Positions 1-8,547 of a DNA stretch of 13,230 bases are shown here, one piece after another (position 1 is the stretch's first letter; every line of letters begins with the position of its first letter). The DNA is from CALRBF01 sp041164045. GTDB lineage: Bacteria > Patescibacteriota > Minisyncoccia > SW-4-49-11. The notes beneath the pieces were generated by a model. It saw only the letters and a program-made list of their open reading frames with translations. It was not told the origin of the DNA and did no database searches. The translations under genes and the position numbers were made by a program. The DNA is taken from positions 1-13,230 of the forward strand of contig JBEAQD010000027.1 in assembly GCA_041164045.1 (NCBI GenBank), given 5' to 3'.

Positions 1-14
1 AAATAAAACGAAGC

Positions 15-51
15 TCAGTCTACACCCGCCCTCACTAGGGAGTATAAAAAC
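15..51 (+). repeat. Diverged dispersed repeat, left copy
   Basis: This copy reads TCAGTCTA (15-22), a 6-nt spacer, CCCT (29-32), CACT, AGGGAG (37-42), then TAT and AAAAAC (46-51). The same elements occur in the same order and orientation at 11800-11840, with a longer spacer and a different loop. The small CCCT/AGGG stem is preserved. The two copies flank the ten-gene array. Confidence 0.4.
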
Positions 52-81
52 ACTCCACCCCGTCCAGCAAAGCTGTCCACC

Positions 82-127
82 CCCTCCCAAACCAAAGTAT
101 GGGAGGGACGAATGCCCTCAACGAGGG
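82..127 (-). terminator. Possible transcription end: two tandem hairpins after recR
   Basis: Two GC-rich stem-loops lie 12-57 bp past the recR stop as transcribed. The nearer has a 5-bp CCCTC/GAGGG stem with a 3-nt loop. The farther has a 7-8-bp CCCTCCC/GGGAGGG stem. They sit where the array would be expected to end. No run of U follows either one, so this is a positional guess. Confidence 0.3.
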
Positions 128-138
128 GAATTTTATAT

Positions 139-741
139 CTACCTCCTATTCTTGAAGGCAGCGATGAGGGTGTCTTGGTCTACATATTCAAGTAGGGTGC
201 CATTGGCTAGTCCCCTACCGAGGCTACTTATATTGCCAGCAAATTCTTTGAGTTGTTGTCTGATATATTGGGCGGTTCTATCCCCTTGGGCGGTGGGACT
301 GGTGGCTATGATTATATCTTGTATATGTTCGGTTTTAATTCTATGTAATAATTCAGTAATATGTAAATCTTCTGGTTGTGAGGCTTTGAGTGGGTCTATT
401 ACTCCTCCTAATACATGATATCTGCCATTATAAACTTCTGTTCGCTCAATTTGTAAAATATCCTCAGCATATTCAACTATACAAAGACTACCTGTGTCTC
501 TGATTTCATTATTACAAATAGAGCAAATCTCTCCTTCAGCAGTGTTATAACAAATTCTACATTGTCTGACTAAGGTTTTGATTTTATGTATTTCTTTAGC
601 TAACTTGGTAAGGTAAGTCTGCTCCTGATTGATTAACCAATAAGCGTATCTAGTAGCAGTTTTCCTGCCTACTCCAGGGAATTGTCTTATATCTTCTATT
701 AGCTCATTGACTGAAGCAGGTGGTGTAATTTTACGATTCAT
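139..741 (-). CDS. recR: Recombination mediator protein RecR
   Basis: RecR works with RecO (and RecF) to load RecA at single-strand gaps during recombinational repair. At 200 residues it has the usual length. The domains appear in the expected order. A helix-hairpin-helix region covers residues 11-33 (core QFPGVGRKTATRYA). A four-cysteine zinc finger uses C61, C64, C73 and C76. A Toprim domain runs from about 85 to 180, with an IVE strand, the IERT...YHVLGG segment and ATSPTAQGDRTA. The C-terminal GRGLANGTLLEYVD matches the family's end motif. The ATG lies 2 bp after the dnaB stop with no Shine-Dalgarno sequence, so it is probably translated by coupling to dnaB. It is the last gene of the array. 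Identification is firm. Confidence 0.96.
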   Translation of the reverse strand: MNRKITPPASVNELIEDIRQFPGVGRKTATRYAYWLINQEQTYLTKLAKEIHKIKTLVRQCRICYNTAEGEICSICNNEIRDTGSLCIVEYAEDILQIERTEVYNGRYHVLGGVIDPLKASQPEDLHITELLHRIKTEHIQDIIIATSPTAQGDRTAQYIRQQLKEFAGNISSLGRGLANGTLLEYVDQDTLIAAFKNRR

Positions 742-743
742 AG

Positions 744-2138
744 CTATTCATTGTTTTGTTGGTGTCTGTAGTCAAGGTTGACAAAGGTAGCGTATTCTTT
801 TTTGAAACCTAAGGTAACTTTACCGATAGGTCCGTTTCTTTGTTTGGCTATATGTATTTCAGCTATCCCTTTATTTTCGGTATCTGGGTTTTCTCGCTCT
901 TCTCTATAAATAAACAATACCACATCAGCATCTTGCTCAATAGACCCGGACTCTCTCAGGTCAGATAATCTTGGGATCTGAGGAGAACGACTTTCTACAG
1001 AACGGGATAGCTGGGATAGAGCTATAACTGGGACATTGAATTCACGAGCTAAACCTTTGAGAGATCTTGAAATCTCAGATACCTGCTGAACCACATTATC
1101 TGTCCTAAGACTTGATTCCATAAGCTGTAAATAATCTATTACAATTAACCCTAGCTCATCTACTTCCGCCATAATTCTTCTAAGAATAGCTCTCATTTTC
1201 ATCACACTACTTCCTGGACTATCTTCTATGAATAATTTGGACTTAGATAAAGAATCAAGAGCTGGGGCTAATAACTCAAAATCCTGAGGATGTAATTTAC
1301 CGGTTTTCATCTTGAATAAATCTACTTTAGCCTCAGAGCTAATCAATCTATCCACCACTTCTTCTTTGGACATTTCGAGACTAAAGAATACCGCTCCTTT
1401 ACCTGAAGTGATTGCCACATTTTTGATAATCTCAAGAGCAAGAGATGTCTTTCCTACTGAAGGTCTAGCTGCTAATATAATAAGATTGGAAGGTTGTAGT
1501 CCTCCTAATGAATTATCAAGAGCATCAAAGCCAGTTTTGACTCCTTTCATTCCTATACCATTATTATGAACATCATCAATTCTATCAAAAGCATCATGGA
1601 GAGCATCACTCATTCTGACATATTCTTGTTTGACGACTTTTTGAGCCACACTGAAAACCGCCTGTTCAGCTTGGTCTAAGACTTGGTCAATATCTTGGTT
1701 TTCATCAAAACCTAGCTCTACGATAGAGGATCCAACAGCGATTAATTTTCTCAAAGTAGATTTATGCTTGACCGTATTAGCATAATGCTCAATATGAGCA
1801 GATGATGGGACTAGGTCTACCAAAGAAGCCAAATACTCTTCCCCTCCTATTTCTTCTAGCTTTTCAATTAATTCTAACTTATGGCTTACAGTTAATAAAT
1901 CTATTGGTTCTTTACGATTGAATAGTTCTAATATCATCTGATAAATTAGCCCATTTTTTTCATAATAAAAGTCTTCTGGGGTTAATATATCTACAATTTT
2001 TATCAAAACATCTGATTCAATCAGAATTGCTCCCAAGACTGATTCCTCCATATCCACAGCCTGAGGTGGAATTTTATTATGTAATATAGGGGCTTTTTCT
2101 TTATTGTATTCTTTAGTTGATTTTCTCGTATTTGCCAT
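744..2138 (-). CDS. dnaB: Replicative DNA helicase DnaB
   Basis: DnaB is the hexameric 5'-3' helicase that unwinds the replication fork. The 464-residue protein has the normal two-part layout. An N-terminal domain (about 22-125) starts with the typical PPQAVDMEESVLGAIL, and a linker joins it to a RecA-like C-terminal ATPase. Walker A is ARPSVGKT at 224-231 and Walker B is LIVIDYLQL at about 331-339. The sensor and DNA-contact blocks LSQLSRSVE (374-382), LSDLRESGSIEQDADVV (391-407) and KQRNGP (432-437) are intact. Unlike many DnaB genes it has no intein. It starts at ATG, 5 bp after the argS stop, without a Shine-Dalgarno sequence. The N-terminus is rich in lysine and otherwise unremarkable. 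Confidence 0.97.
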   Translation of the reverse strand: MANTRKSTKEYNKEKAPILHNKIPPQAVDMEESVLGAILIESDVLIKIVDILTPEDFYYEKNGLIYQMILELFNRKEPIDLLTVSHKLELIEKLEEIGGEEYLASLVDLVPSSAHIEHYANTVKHKSTLRKLIAVGSSIVELGFDENQDIDQVLDQAEQAVFSVAQKVVKQEYVRMSDALHDAFDRIDDVHNNGIGMKGVKTGFDALDNSLGGLQPSNLIILAARPSVGKTSLALEIIKNVAITSGKGAVFFSLEMSKEEVVDRLISSEAKVDLFKMKTGKLHPQDFELLAPALDSLSKSKLFIEDSPGSSVMKMRAILRRIMAEVDELGLIVIDYLQLMESSLRTDNVVQQVSEISRSLKGLAREFNVPVIALSQLSRSVESRSPQIPRLSDLRESGSIEQDADVVLFIYREERENPDTENKGIAEIHIAKQRNGPIGKVTLGFKKEYATFVNLDYRHQQNNE

Positions 2139-2143
2139 AATTC

Positions 2144-3838
2144 TTACATTTCATCTAAAGTCTGAATACTCAATAATTCTAATCCCCTACTAATTACAGT
2201 ATTTACTCGCTCTAATAAATATAATTTATTATTTTTAAGTCCGCTATCTGTCTCTTTGAGAATTTGAGTAGTATGATAATAAGAATTTATCATTTCGGCT
2301 AGCTCATATAAATAGTGAGCTATATAGGCTGGGTCATATTCTTTGGCTGACTGGTCTCTAATTTCTGAGAATTTAGATAGTTTAATAATTATATTATGTT
2401 CCACTGAATTATAATCGGATTCGGGCATATATTCTGGAATAATACCTGATTTATTAAGAATAGACCGTAGACGAGCATAAGTATAGAGTATATATGGACC
2501 AGTTTTACCTGTCAGGCTAATAGATGAGTTAATATCAAAGACAATATCTTTTTTGGTAGAAATTGACAAAATATAATAAATATAGCTAGCTCTAGCAATT
2601 ATATCTACTCTTCTTGTTATCTCAGTTGGCTCTAATTGAGTTTCTTTGAAATAAATTTCTCTTACTTTATCTTCAATTTCTTGTATTAAAGGGTCTGCAT
2701 TGACCACAGTGCCTTTTCTAGAGCTCATTTTGCCTTCTGGTAGCCTAAATAACCCATACCCAATATGATATAGCCCCTCTCTTTTGATTCCTAATTGCTC
2801 AGCTATAGCGAATAATTGCTGAAATTGTAAATTTTGGGAGAAATCTGTAATATAAATCAGTTTATCTGCATTATGACATTTGGATTTCTTTGATAATCTA
2901 TATTTTAATAAGTATAAATCTTGGGTGATATATAAAGCCGTGCCTTGGGATCTCAGGAGAATTTTATTAGGCAAATTATAGGCCTCTAAGTCAGCATAAA
3001 TATAACCTTCTGTTGTATGCTGTTTGAATATACCTCTATTAAGCCCGTCTTGGACAATGTCCTTACCTTGTTTATAAATATCTGATTCATAAATATGCTC
3101 ATCAAAAGAAGTTCCTAGTTTTTGATAGGTTTGCTGTATACCTTCTATAACCCAATTTCTGAGTTTAAGCCAAATATCATACCAATACTGATCTCCATTT
3201 TCCCATTTAGCTAGAATTTCCTGAGCCTCATCTATCAGTTTTGGATTCTCTTTAGATTTATGCTCAAATTCAATATATAAATTCCCAGCATAATGGTCAG
3301 ATTTTATATCTGGTATTTCATTTCTATGAAATTTATCATAAATTAGCATCATTTTAGCTACAGCTATACCTCTGTCATTGATAATTTCGGTTTTGATAAC
3401 TTGATGTCCTTGAGAGGTAAGGATATTATATAAAGCTTCACCTATTGCAATATTGCGAATATGTCCTAAATGTAGAGGTTTATTGGTATTGGGGGATGCA
3501 AATTCTAGAGCAATTTTTTGCTTATCCTGTGTGGGTAATTCTGATAATTTATCAGATATAATATGCTCTATTATATATGAACTTTTAAATCTAAGGTTAA
3601 GATAGGCTCCGACTATATTGATATCTTGAATATAATCTAAATCTTTCAAGCCTAGTTGTAATGTATTGGCAATATCTTGGGGAGACTTTTTTAGAATTTT
3701 GGCGAATTGAAAACAAGGTATAGCTAAGTCTCCAAATTGAATATTAGGGTATTCAAAGCTAATATGAATAGTCTCATCTATATCTAATATGGTATGGATT
3801 TGTACTGCCAAATCCTCTTTTAGTGCATATAAATTCAT
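2144..3838 (-). CDS. argS: Arginyl-tRNA synthetase (class I)
   Basis: This enzyme charges tRNA-Arg with arginine using ATP. The 564-residue protein has the ArgRS-specific N-terminal domain (about 1-90, with FGDLAIPCFQFAKILKK). The class I catalytic core holds the HIGH motif as HLGH at 123-126 in SPNTNKPLHLGHIRN, and an intact KMSSRKG at 370-376. KMSKS is often degenerate in ArgRS, but here KMSS is complete. The C-terminal anticodon-binding helical domain begins near residue 410 and contains GPYILYTYARL at 447-457. The protein ends in LELLSIQTLDEM, the usual family ending. The ATG is 3 bp after the rseP stop with no Shine-Dalgarno sequence. Function is firm. Confidence 0.97.
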   Translation of the reverse strand: MNLYALKEDLAVQIHTILDIDETIHISFEYPNIQFGDLAIPCFQFAKILKKSPQDIANTLQLGLKDLDYIQDINIVGAYLNLRFKSSYIIEHIISDKLSELPTQDKQKIALEFASPNTNKPLHLGHIRNIAIGEALYNILTSQGHQVIKTEIINDRGIAVAKMMLIYDKFHRNEIPDIKSDHYAGNLYIEFEHKSKENPKLIDEAQEILAKWENGDQYWYDIWLKLRNWVIEGIQQTYQKLGTSFDEHIYESDIYKQGKDIVQDGLNRGIFKQHTTEGYIYADLEAYNLPNKILLRSQGTALYITQDLYLLKYRLSKKSKCHNADKLIYITDFSQNLQFQQLFAIAEQLGIKREGLYHIGYGLFRLPEGKMSSRKGTVVNADPLIQEIEDKVREIYFKETQLEPTEITRRVDIIARASYIYYILSISTKKDIVFDINSSISLTGKTGPYILYTYARLRSILNKSGIIPEYMPESDYNSVEHNIIIKLSKFSEIRDQSAKEYDPAYIAHYLYELAEMINSYYHTTQILKETDSGLKNNKLYLLERVNTVISRGLELLSIQTLDEM

Positions 3839-3841
3839 ATT

Positions 3842-4930
3842 CTAAAATAGCTTGATAATATCTCTAATTGTTACCAATAGGGTTAATAACATCAAAACAC
3901 TATACCCTACTATGTGAAATTTGTTTTCTAAAGATTGAGTAACTGGCGAACCTTTAATCCACTCTATGACTACAAATACTATTCTACCTCCATCAAGAGC
4001 AGGGATTGGCAATATATTAAATAATGCTAAGCTAGTACTAATAAGACCTATAAAAGTAATTATATAGCCTATTCCTAAATCTCTCACATCTCCTACAACT
4101 TGCACCAAACCTATTGGACCAGTCACATCAGCTTCAGCTGGCAATGGAGCTTGAGTAAATAAACTTATTATCATCTGTCCCAATATATAAAGTGTTGTAC
4201 TAATAATTACATATATACGTATAAATGCGAGTTTGAATGAATCAAAAAAAGATAGTTTTTGCATTCCTGTAAGTTGAGTGGATATCCCAACTGCTCCTTG
4301 TCCTTCTGGAGGATTCTCACGAGGCTCTACAGTTTTGGTTAAAGTTTCACTACCTCTTTTTACCACTATCTCTACAGGCTTACCTATATTTTCCTTAATT
4401 TTATTAGTTACTTCATCTTGGGTAATTACCTTTACCCCAGCAATAGTTTTGATTTCGTCTCCAAATCTTAGATCAGCCTTCTCAGCGGGGGAATCTTTAG
4501 CCACAGTTGCAATCAAAGTAGTAATATTAGAGAATGTACCAGAGTTAATTTCTGATTCATCAATAACTGCTTGAGTTCCCATCATACCTACAATGGTAAA
4601 AGCTATAACAGCAATTATAATATTCATAATTACTCCGGCGGACAGAATAGCAATTCTTTGCCACGGTTTTTTGGAGGCAAAAGATCTAGGATTATCTCTA
4701 TTATCTCCTTCCTCTCCTAATAATTTGACATATCCTCCAATTGGAAGGGCATTAATATTATATTCGGTCTCACTATTTTTAGGTTTAAATCCCCAGATTT
4801 TAGGAGGAAGACCAAATCCAAATTCTTCAACCTTAACTCCATTCCATTTAGCTACTATAAAATGACCGAATTCATGTCCAATGACAACAATTACCAATAT
4901 TCCTATAAAAAGTAAAAGTGTAATCAACAT
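3842..4930 (-). CDS. rseP: Site-2 intramembrane zinc protease, M50 family (RseP/RasP-like)
   Basis: This is a membrane-embedded metalloprotease that cuts transmembrane segments, classically anti-sigma factors or leftover signal peptides. Its substrate here is unknown. The 362-residue protein has HEFGH (the HExxH zinc motif) at 19-23 inside the first membrane helix. A second membrane segment lies at about 92-115. One PDZ domain spans about 135-205, with DSPAEKADLRFGDEI as its peptide-binding part. Further membrane helices lie at about 232-258 and 285-310. The third zinc ligand is in the NILPIPALDGGR motif at 305-316. A final helix is near 340-355. Having one PDZ domain resembles Gram-positive and minimal forms rather than E. 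coli RseP, which has two. It starts 1 bp after the frr stop. The frr-rseP neighbourhood is common in bacteria, but the usual uppS, cdsA and dxr between them are absent. Confidence 0.93.
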   Translation of the reverse strand: MLITLLLFIGILVIVVIGHEFGHFIVAKWNGVKVEEFGFGLPPKIWGFKPKNSETEYNINALPIGGYVKLLGEEGDNRDNPRSFASKKPWQRIAILSAGVIMNIIIAVIAFTIVGMMGTQAVIDESEINSGTFSNITTLIATVAKDSPAEKADLRFGDEIKTIAGVKVITQDEVTNKIKENIGKPVEIVVKRGSETLTKTVEPRENPPEGQGAVGISTQLTGMQKLSFFDSFKLAFIRIYVIISTTLYILGQMIISLFTQAPLPAEADVTGPIGLVQVVGDVRDLGIGYIITFIGLISTSLALFNILPIPALDGGRIVFVVIEWIKGSPVTQSLENKFHIVGYSVLMLLTLLVTIRDIIKLF

Positions 4931-4931
4931 A

Positions 4932-5486
4932 TTATATCGTTAAAATTTGTTGTTCTTTTTTCTTAGAGATAAGCTCTAACTCATTTTGATAATCCTTAGT
5001 CAATAAATCAATTTGGTCAAAGTCTTTATACTGCTCATCTTCTGATATCTCTTTATTCTTAAGCTGAGTTTTGACATTATTACGAGCCTCATCTCTAACT
5101 TGTCTTAATTCGGTTTTGAAATCTTCTACCTTATGATTTAATTCTTTTACAAGAGCAATTCTTCTCTCTTCTGTTGGCACAGGAATTACTAACCTTACTC
5201 CAGCACTCTCAGAAATAGGGTTAATACCTAGATGTGTTGCTTGTTGTATAGTTTTTTCGATACTTGCAATACTAGATTTATCCCAAGGAGTAATCATTAT
5301 AACTCTTGGCTCTGGGATGCTAATAGCTGCAATTTGCTTTAATGGAGTTGGGGTACCATAATATTCTACTAATAAATCTGATACCAAATCTATACTAGCT
5401 TCTCCTGTTCTCAAGGATTGAATATCTTTTTTGAAAGCTTCTATAGTTTTATTAAACTTTGCTTTAATATCTACTGTATTTAACAT
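4932..5486 (-). CDS. frr: Ribosome recycling factor
   Basis: RRF acts with EF-G to split the ribosome after termination so that it can start again. The 184-residue length is standard. Domain I is the three-helix bundle formed by residues 1-30 and about 105-184. Domain II (about 31-104) contains the diagnostic EYYGTPTPLKQIA (41-53). SLRTGEAS (24-31), LGINP (86-90), TEERR (105-109), VRDEARNNVK (130-139) and NKEISEDE (144-151) match the family. In LRTGEAS the glutamate replaces an arginine common in other RRFs. The gene starts at ATG, 10 bp after the stop of the upstream beta-propeller gene, in a very AT-rich stretch without a Shine-Dalgarno sequence. Confidence 0.97.
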   Translation of the reverse strand: MLNTVDIKAKFNKTIEAFKKDIQSLRTGEASIDLVSDLLVEYYGTPTPLKQIAAISIPEPRVIMITPWDKSSIASIEKTIQQATHLGINPISESAGVRLVIPVPTEERRIALVKELNHKVEDFKTELRQVRDEARNNVKTQLKNKEISEDEQYKDFDQIDLLTKDYQNELELISKKKEQQILTI

Positions 5487-5496
5487 ATGAAATAAA

Positions 5497-6585
5497 TTAA
5501 TTACTACTAATATATATTATATCACTTTTTTCTCTATCTATTAAGAGGTCAGTGATATTTTTGACTATGGAGGACAAATTACTTGTATTCCAAGTCTCCC
5601 CCTTATTAGAAGAGGTGTAGAGTACTGTCCCTACATTATAATAAATAACATTAGAATCTGATTCAGCAACCCGAATATTAGTGATTGGTAAGGATAAGTT
5701 AGGAGTTAATATACGGACATTTTCCCAAGTCTGCCCAGCATCTAATGTACGAATTAACTCACCTGTACTTCCAATATATATTTCATTAAAATTCTTAGGG
5801 TTAACCGCAAAAGAAGTTATTTGTGAACCAGTGACTGGTCTTGATTTTAATTTGGGGGAATACTCCTCAAAGCTAAATCCACCATCTTTACTATTAAATA
5901 TATCAGTAATACCAATAACTACTATATTATCTGTATTAATTGAATTAATCTCCAATCCAACTACTGTACTTTTGAGATTATTAGCCAAAACCCAATCCAA
6001 ACCTTTATTATATGATTTTAATAAAACTCCACTAGATAATAATGCATAAATAATATTATTGTCTTTAGGGTCTACTTGTATATCAATAAAAGATGGTCCG
6101 CTCTTAGGCTCTGTATAAACTTCCTGCCAATCACCTGTTTTATCCAAATTAGTATTACGATATAAACGAGCTCTTTTTGATTCTATAGCTCCTATATATA
6201 TTTCATTAGTATTAGTAGGATTAATTCCAACTGCAGTAGGTATAATTGGTGAATTCAAGATTACATTCCACTCATTTCCCCAATTAGAAGTTCTAAATAT
6301 GCCTCCTTTACCAGTAATAGCTATAATATCCTTATCAGCCCCTTTAGACAAAGATATTACATTACGACTCAAATTAATACTAGAGTTAGAAGCAACCCTA
6401 GATTTTGGCTCAAAATTTCTTCCACCATCAGTTGATTTCCAAATTGCACCTTTTGGATCACCTGTATTTTTATCATTATTATTCTCCCCCGAGGGTATGG
6501 AAATTGGTGAGTAACTATTAAGTATAATAGCCGTAATTATCAAGATACCAATTATAATAGTTAATGGTAGTAAGAATATTTTCAT
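5497..6585 (-). CDS. Membrane-anchored BNR/Asp-box beta-propeller protein (Ycf48/sortilin-like)
   Basis: The function is unknown. The 362-residue protein has one hydrophobic N-terminal segment (about 3-24). No lipobox cysteine is present, so it should act as an uncleaved anchor, followed by a polar Asn/Gly/Ser-rich linker (25-47). The rest is built from repeats carrying Asp-box motifs (S/T-x-D/N-x-G-x-x-W/F): STDGGRNF (51), SNWGNEW (100), SYNKGLDW (191), SKDGGFSF (232), TLDAGQTW (280) and SSNKGETW (325). Between them recur strands such as NPTNTNEIYIG and NPKNFNEIYIG. This predicts a beta-propeller outside the membrane, as in Ycf48 or sortilin-type proteins. No sialidase catalytic set is evident, so enzymatic activity should not be assumed. 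The start overlaps the holB stop in an ATGA arrangement, implying coupled translation. Confidence 0.8.
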   Translation of the reverse strand: MKIFLLPLTIIIGILIITAIILNSYSPISIPSGENNNDKNTGDPKGAIWKSTDGGRNFEPKSRVASNSSINLSRNVISLSKGADKDIIAITGKGGIFRTSNWGNEWNVILNSPIIPTAVGINPTNTNEIYIGAIESKRARLYRNTNLDKTGDWQEVYTEPKSGPSFIDIQVDPKDNNIIYALLSSGVLLKSYNKGLDWVLANNLKSTVVGLEINSINTDNIVVIGITDIFNSKDGGFSFEEYSPKLKSRPVTGSQITSFAVNPKNFNEIYIGSTGELIRTLDAGQTWENVRILTPNLSLPITNIRVAESDSNVIYYNVGTVLYTSSNKGETWNTSNLSSIVKNITDLLIDREKSDIIYISSN

Positions 6586-7433
6586 ATATTTGGTTTATTA
6601 TTAAATAGGAATTGTTCTATAGCTAGTATATTTTTACTATTACTGAAGAGAATGGTTTTTTTCAAATCTTGTAGATTATTCAGTGTCTCATAATTCCATT
6701 TTACAGTGGTTTTAGTTATTATATTATTAAGCTGTTGTTTTAAACTTTTGGATAATCTAATATTAGTATAGATTGTCTTATCAGTATATGCAAGAGTAAT
6801 TACAAAATGTACACTTTCCAAAATGAATAATAGTAATTCTATTGAATAATCTGATAAAATTTTAGCATTATTAAATATCTCAATTTCATCAGATTCTAAT
6901 GTCTGTAAATAATTTTTCCATATTTGCTCTATTATAATCAATAAATCTGGATTTTTTTCTATCTCTAGCTGTAAATCATAGCGTCCCAGAGTTATGTCAG
7001 TAGGATTGCTAGATCCTAAGTACAAACTCATACATCTTGAATATATAGTCGGTAATAATTGATGATATGTCCCTAAAAGTAAAATTATACTGTGTCTAGA
7101 TGGTTCTTCAATAATTTTTAATAAGGCATTTTGTGATTCTTTATTCAAAAAGTCTGCATCTTGAATTACAAAAAATGTATATTTACTATATAGTGGAGTT
7201 TGATTAATATTATGTTTAATAATTGCAATATCAGGGAGACCTATACTAGATTTTTCTACATCTTTAGTAATCCAAATAACATCACCATTATAATTATTGG
7301 GATTAAAATTACTAATAATATCACGAGCCAAAGCTACTTGTCCCGCTTTATAAGAACCTTCTATTAAAAATGTTTGACTTTTTTTATTATTAATTTGTTC
7401 TAAAATAATGTCTTTGGCTTGATTACTTGTCAT
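6582..7433 (-). CDS. holB: DNA polymerase III delta-prime subunit (clamp-loader, HolB-like)
   Basis: Delta-prime is the non-ATPase stator of the clamp loader that places the sliding clamp on DNA. From the chosen ATG the protein has 283 residues. The usual P-loop is degraded (EGSYKAGQVALAR, about 25-37), as expected for delta-prime and unlike DnaX. The Walker-B region FFVIQDADFLNKESQNALLK (87-106) leads into IIEEPSRHS. The SRC sensor-1 motif is at 132-134 (TIYSRCMSL). The remaining C-terminal half is divergent and AT-rich. A TTG at 7448 would add five residues (MKIIT), but the in-frame ATG at 7433 is preferred because it is the stronger codon and shortens the overlap with the upstream glycosyltransferase gene from 26 to 11 bp. 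No zinc-binding cysteine cluster is seen. Confidence in the family is good. Delta-prime rather than another DnaX-like protein rests on the broken P-loop and SRC. Confidence 0.87.
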   Translation of the reverse strand: MTSNQAKDIILEQINNKKSQTFLIEGSYKAGQVALARDIISNFNPNNYNGDVIWITKDVEKSSIGLPDIAIIKHNINQTPLYSKYTFFVIQDADFLNKESQNALLKIIEEPSRHSIILLLGTYHQLLPTIYSRCMSLYLGSSNPTDITLGRYDLQLEIEKNPDLLIIIEQIWKNYLQTLESDEIEIFNNAKILSDYSIELLLFILESVHFVITLAYTDKTIYTNIRLSKSLKQQLNNIITKTTVKWNYETLNNLQDLKKTILFSNSKNILAIEQFLFNNKPNI

Positions 7434-8541
7434 TGTTATTATTTTCAATAGTTTTATTAATATATTTCTCTATATTATTTATAAATACACTAGTACTAAA
7501 CTGTTCTGAGTGTTTACGAATCAATTTATAATCATAAGTATTCTCAGTAATTCTTCTGACTCCATCGGCTAATAATTCAATAATTGGAGCATCAAAGAAC
7601 TCACCTGTCTTACCTTCAATAATAGTCTCCAAAGCTCCACCGTCTCTTAGAGCTAATACTGGCTTACCTGCAGCCATAGCCTCAACCGGGGCGATCCCAA
7701 AGTCATCACTACCAGCAAAGATAAAGGCTCTACAATTTTGATAATACTCAACTGTAGTCTCATCATCAAGAAAACCTTTAATTTCAACATTTGGACCCGC
7801 TAACTTTTGTAATCTTTTTCTCTCAGGACCATCCCCAATAATGACAAGAGGTAAATTTATCTTATTAAAAGCCTCAACTGCAATATCTATATTTTTATAT
7901 TGAGTCAATTGAGATACAATCAAAAAATAATCCTTATGCTCTTTAGTTGGTTTAAGTCTATCTACATCTACAGGTGGATAAATTACCACAGAATCTTTGC
8001 GATAATACTTTTTGATTCTATCTTGAGTTAGCTTAGAATTAGCAATATAATAGTCAACTCTATCAGCTGCTTGCCTATCCCATTGCCGAAGATAATGAGT
8101 TAGTAATAAAATCATAAAGTTACCAAATCCATTTTTTCGCTGTTGTTTGCGATAAGAGTGAAAAGCATTCCACAAAAAAGTAGCTGGAGCATGGCAATAA
8201 GCAATATGTATAGATTTTGGCTTGGTAATTACTCCCTTAGCAAAAGAATTGGTGCTGGATATAATTACATCATATTGACTCAAATCCAAAGACTCTATAG
8301 CAGAGGGCAGAATTGGAGCTAAGAATTTTACTTTAGATTTTAACCAATTTGGGAAAGTATTTACAAAACTAGACTTAATATTATCAGGAGGAAAAACTGA
8401 GGATACTTTGTCCTGATTATACAAAAGAGTATATATGTCAGCTTTTGGATATATGTCCAAGAGATGTTTGAGAACCCTCTCAGCACCTCCTAAACGTGTC
8501 AAATACTCGTGCACTAAAGCTATTTTTAGATTTTGCTTCAT
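7423..8541 (-). CDS. Family 4 glycosyltransferase (GT-B fold)
   Basis: This enzyme probably transfers a sugar, perhaps mannose or a related hexose, from a nucleotide sugar onto an envelope glycan or lipid. The 372-residue length is standard. The N-terminal Rossmann half begins IALVHEYLTRLGGAERVL (7-24) and includes IAYCHAP (113-119). The C-terminal GT1-type half (about 184-350) has YPPVDVDRL (188-196), IIGDGPER (234-241) and the donor-site loop SDDFGIAPVEAMAAGKPV (278-295). In the EX7E pair the first acid is D279 and the second E287, a conservative change. The overall pattern resembles WbaZ-like mannosyltransferases, but acceptor and donor cannot be read from sequence. It starts 6 bp after the lysS stop. 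The upstream GAGAGA stretch is the nearest thing to a ribosome-binding site in the array, and it is weak. Confidence 0.88.
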   Translation of the reverse strand: MKQNLKIALVHEYLTRLGGAERVLKHLLDIYPKADIYTLLYNQDKVSSVFPPDNIKSSFVNTFPNWLKSKVKFLAPILPSAIESLDLSQYDVIISSTNSFAKGVITKPKSIHIAYCHAPATFLWNAFHSYRKQQRKNGFGNFMILLLTHYLRQWDRQAADRVDYYIANSKLTQDRIKKYYRKDSVVIYPPVDVDRLKPTKEHKDYFLIVSQLTQYKNIDIAVEAFNKINLPLVIIGDGPERKRLQKLAGPNVEIKGFLDDETTVEYYQNCRAFIFAGSDDFGIAPVEAMAAGKPVLALRDGGALETIIEGKTGEFFDAPIIELLADGVRRITENTYDYKLIRKHSEQFSTSVFINNIEKYINKTIENNNNDK

Positions 8542-8547
8542 AAGTTT

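Larger units (their letters stand above)
1..138. other. GC-rich hairpin cluster downstream of recR
   Basis: No gene is visible here. The stretch is much richer in G and C than the genes beside it and carries several inverted repeats: GGAGT 39-43 with ACTCC 52-56; CAGC/GCTG around 65-74; CCCTCCC 82-88 with GGGAGGG 101-107, extended by one A-T pair; and CCCTC 115-119 with GAGGG 123-127 around a 3-nt loop. The last two follow the recR stop on the minus strand and could end transcription of the long gene array. Neither is followed by a clear U tract on that strand, so they are not textbook intrinsic terminators. Part of the stretch (15-51) resembles a segment at 11800-11840. Confidence 0.5.

Noticed and set aside
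5497..6585. Sialidase function from the Asp-box repeats.
   Set aside because: Asp boxes are structural. The arginine triad and other catalytic residues of sialidases are not apparent.
7434..7448. TTG start adding five residues to the HolB-like protein.
   Set aside because: The ATG at 7433 is in frame, is the stronger start codon and reduces the overlap with the glycosyltransferase gene. The extra residues match no family feature.
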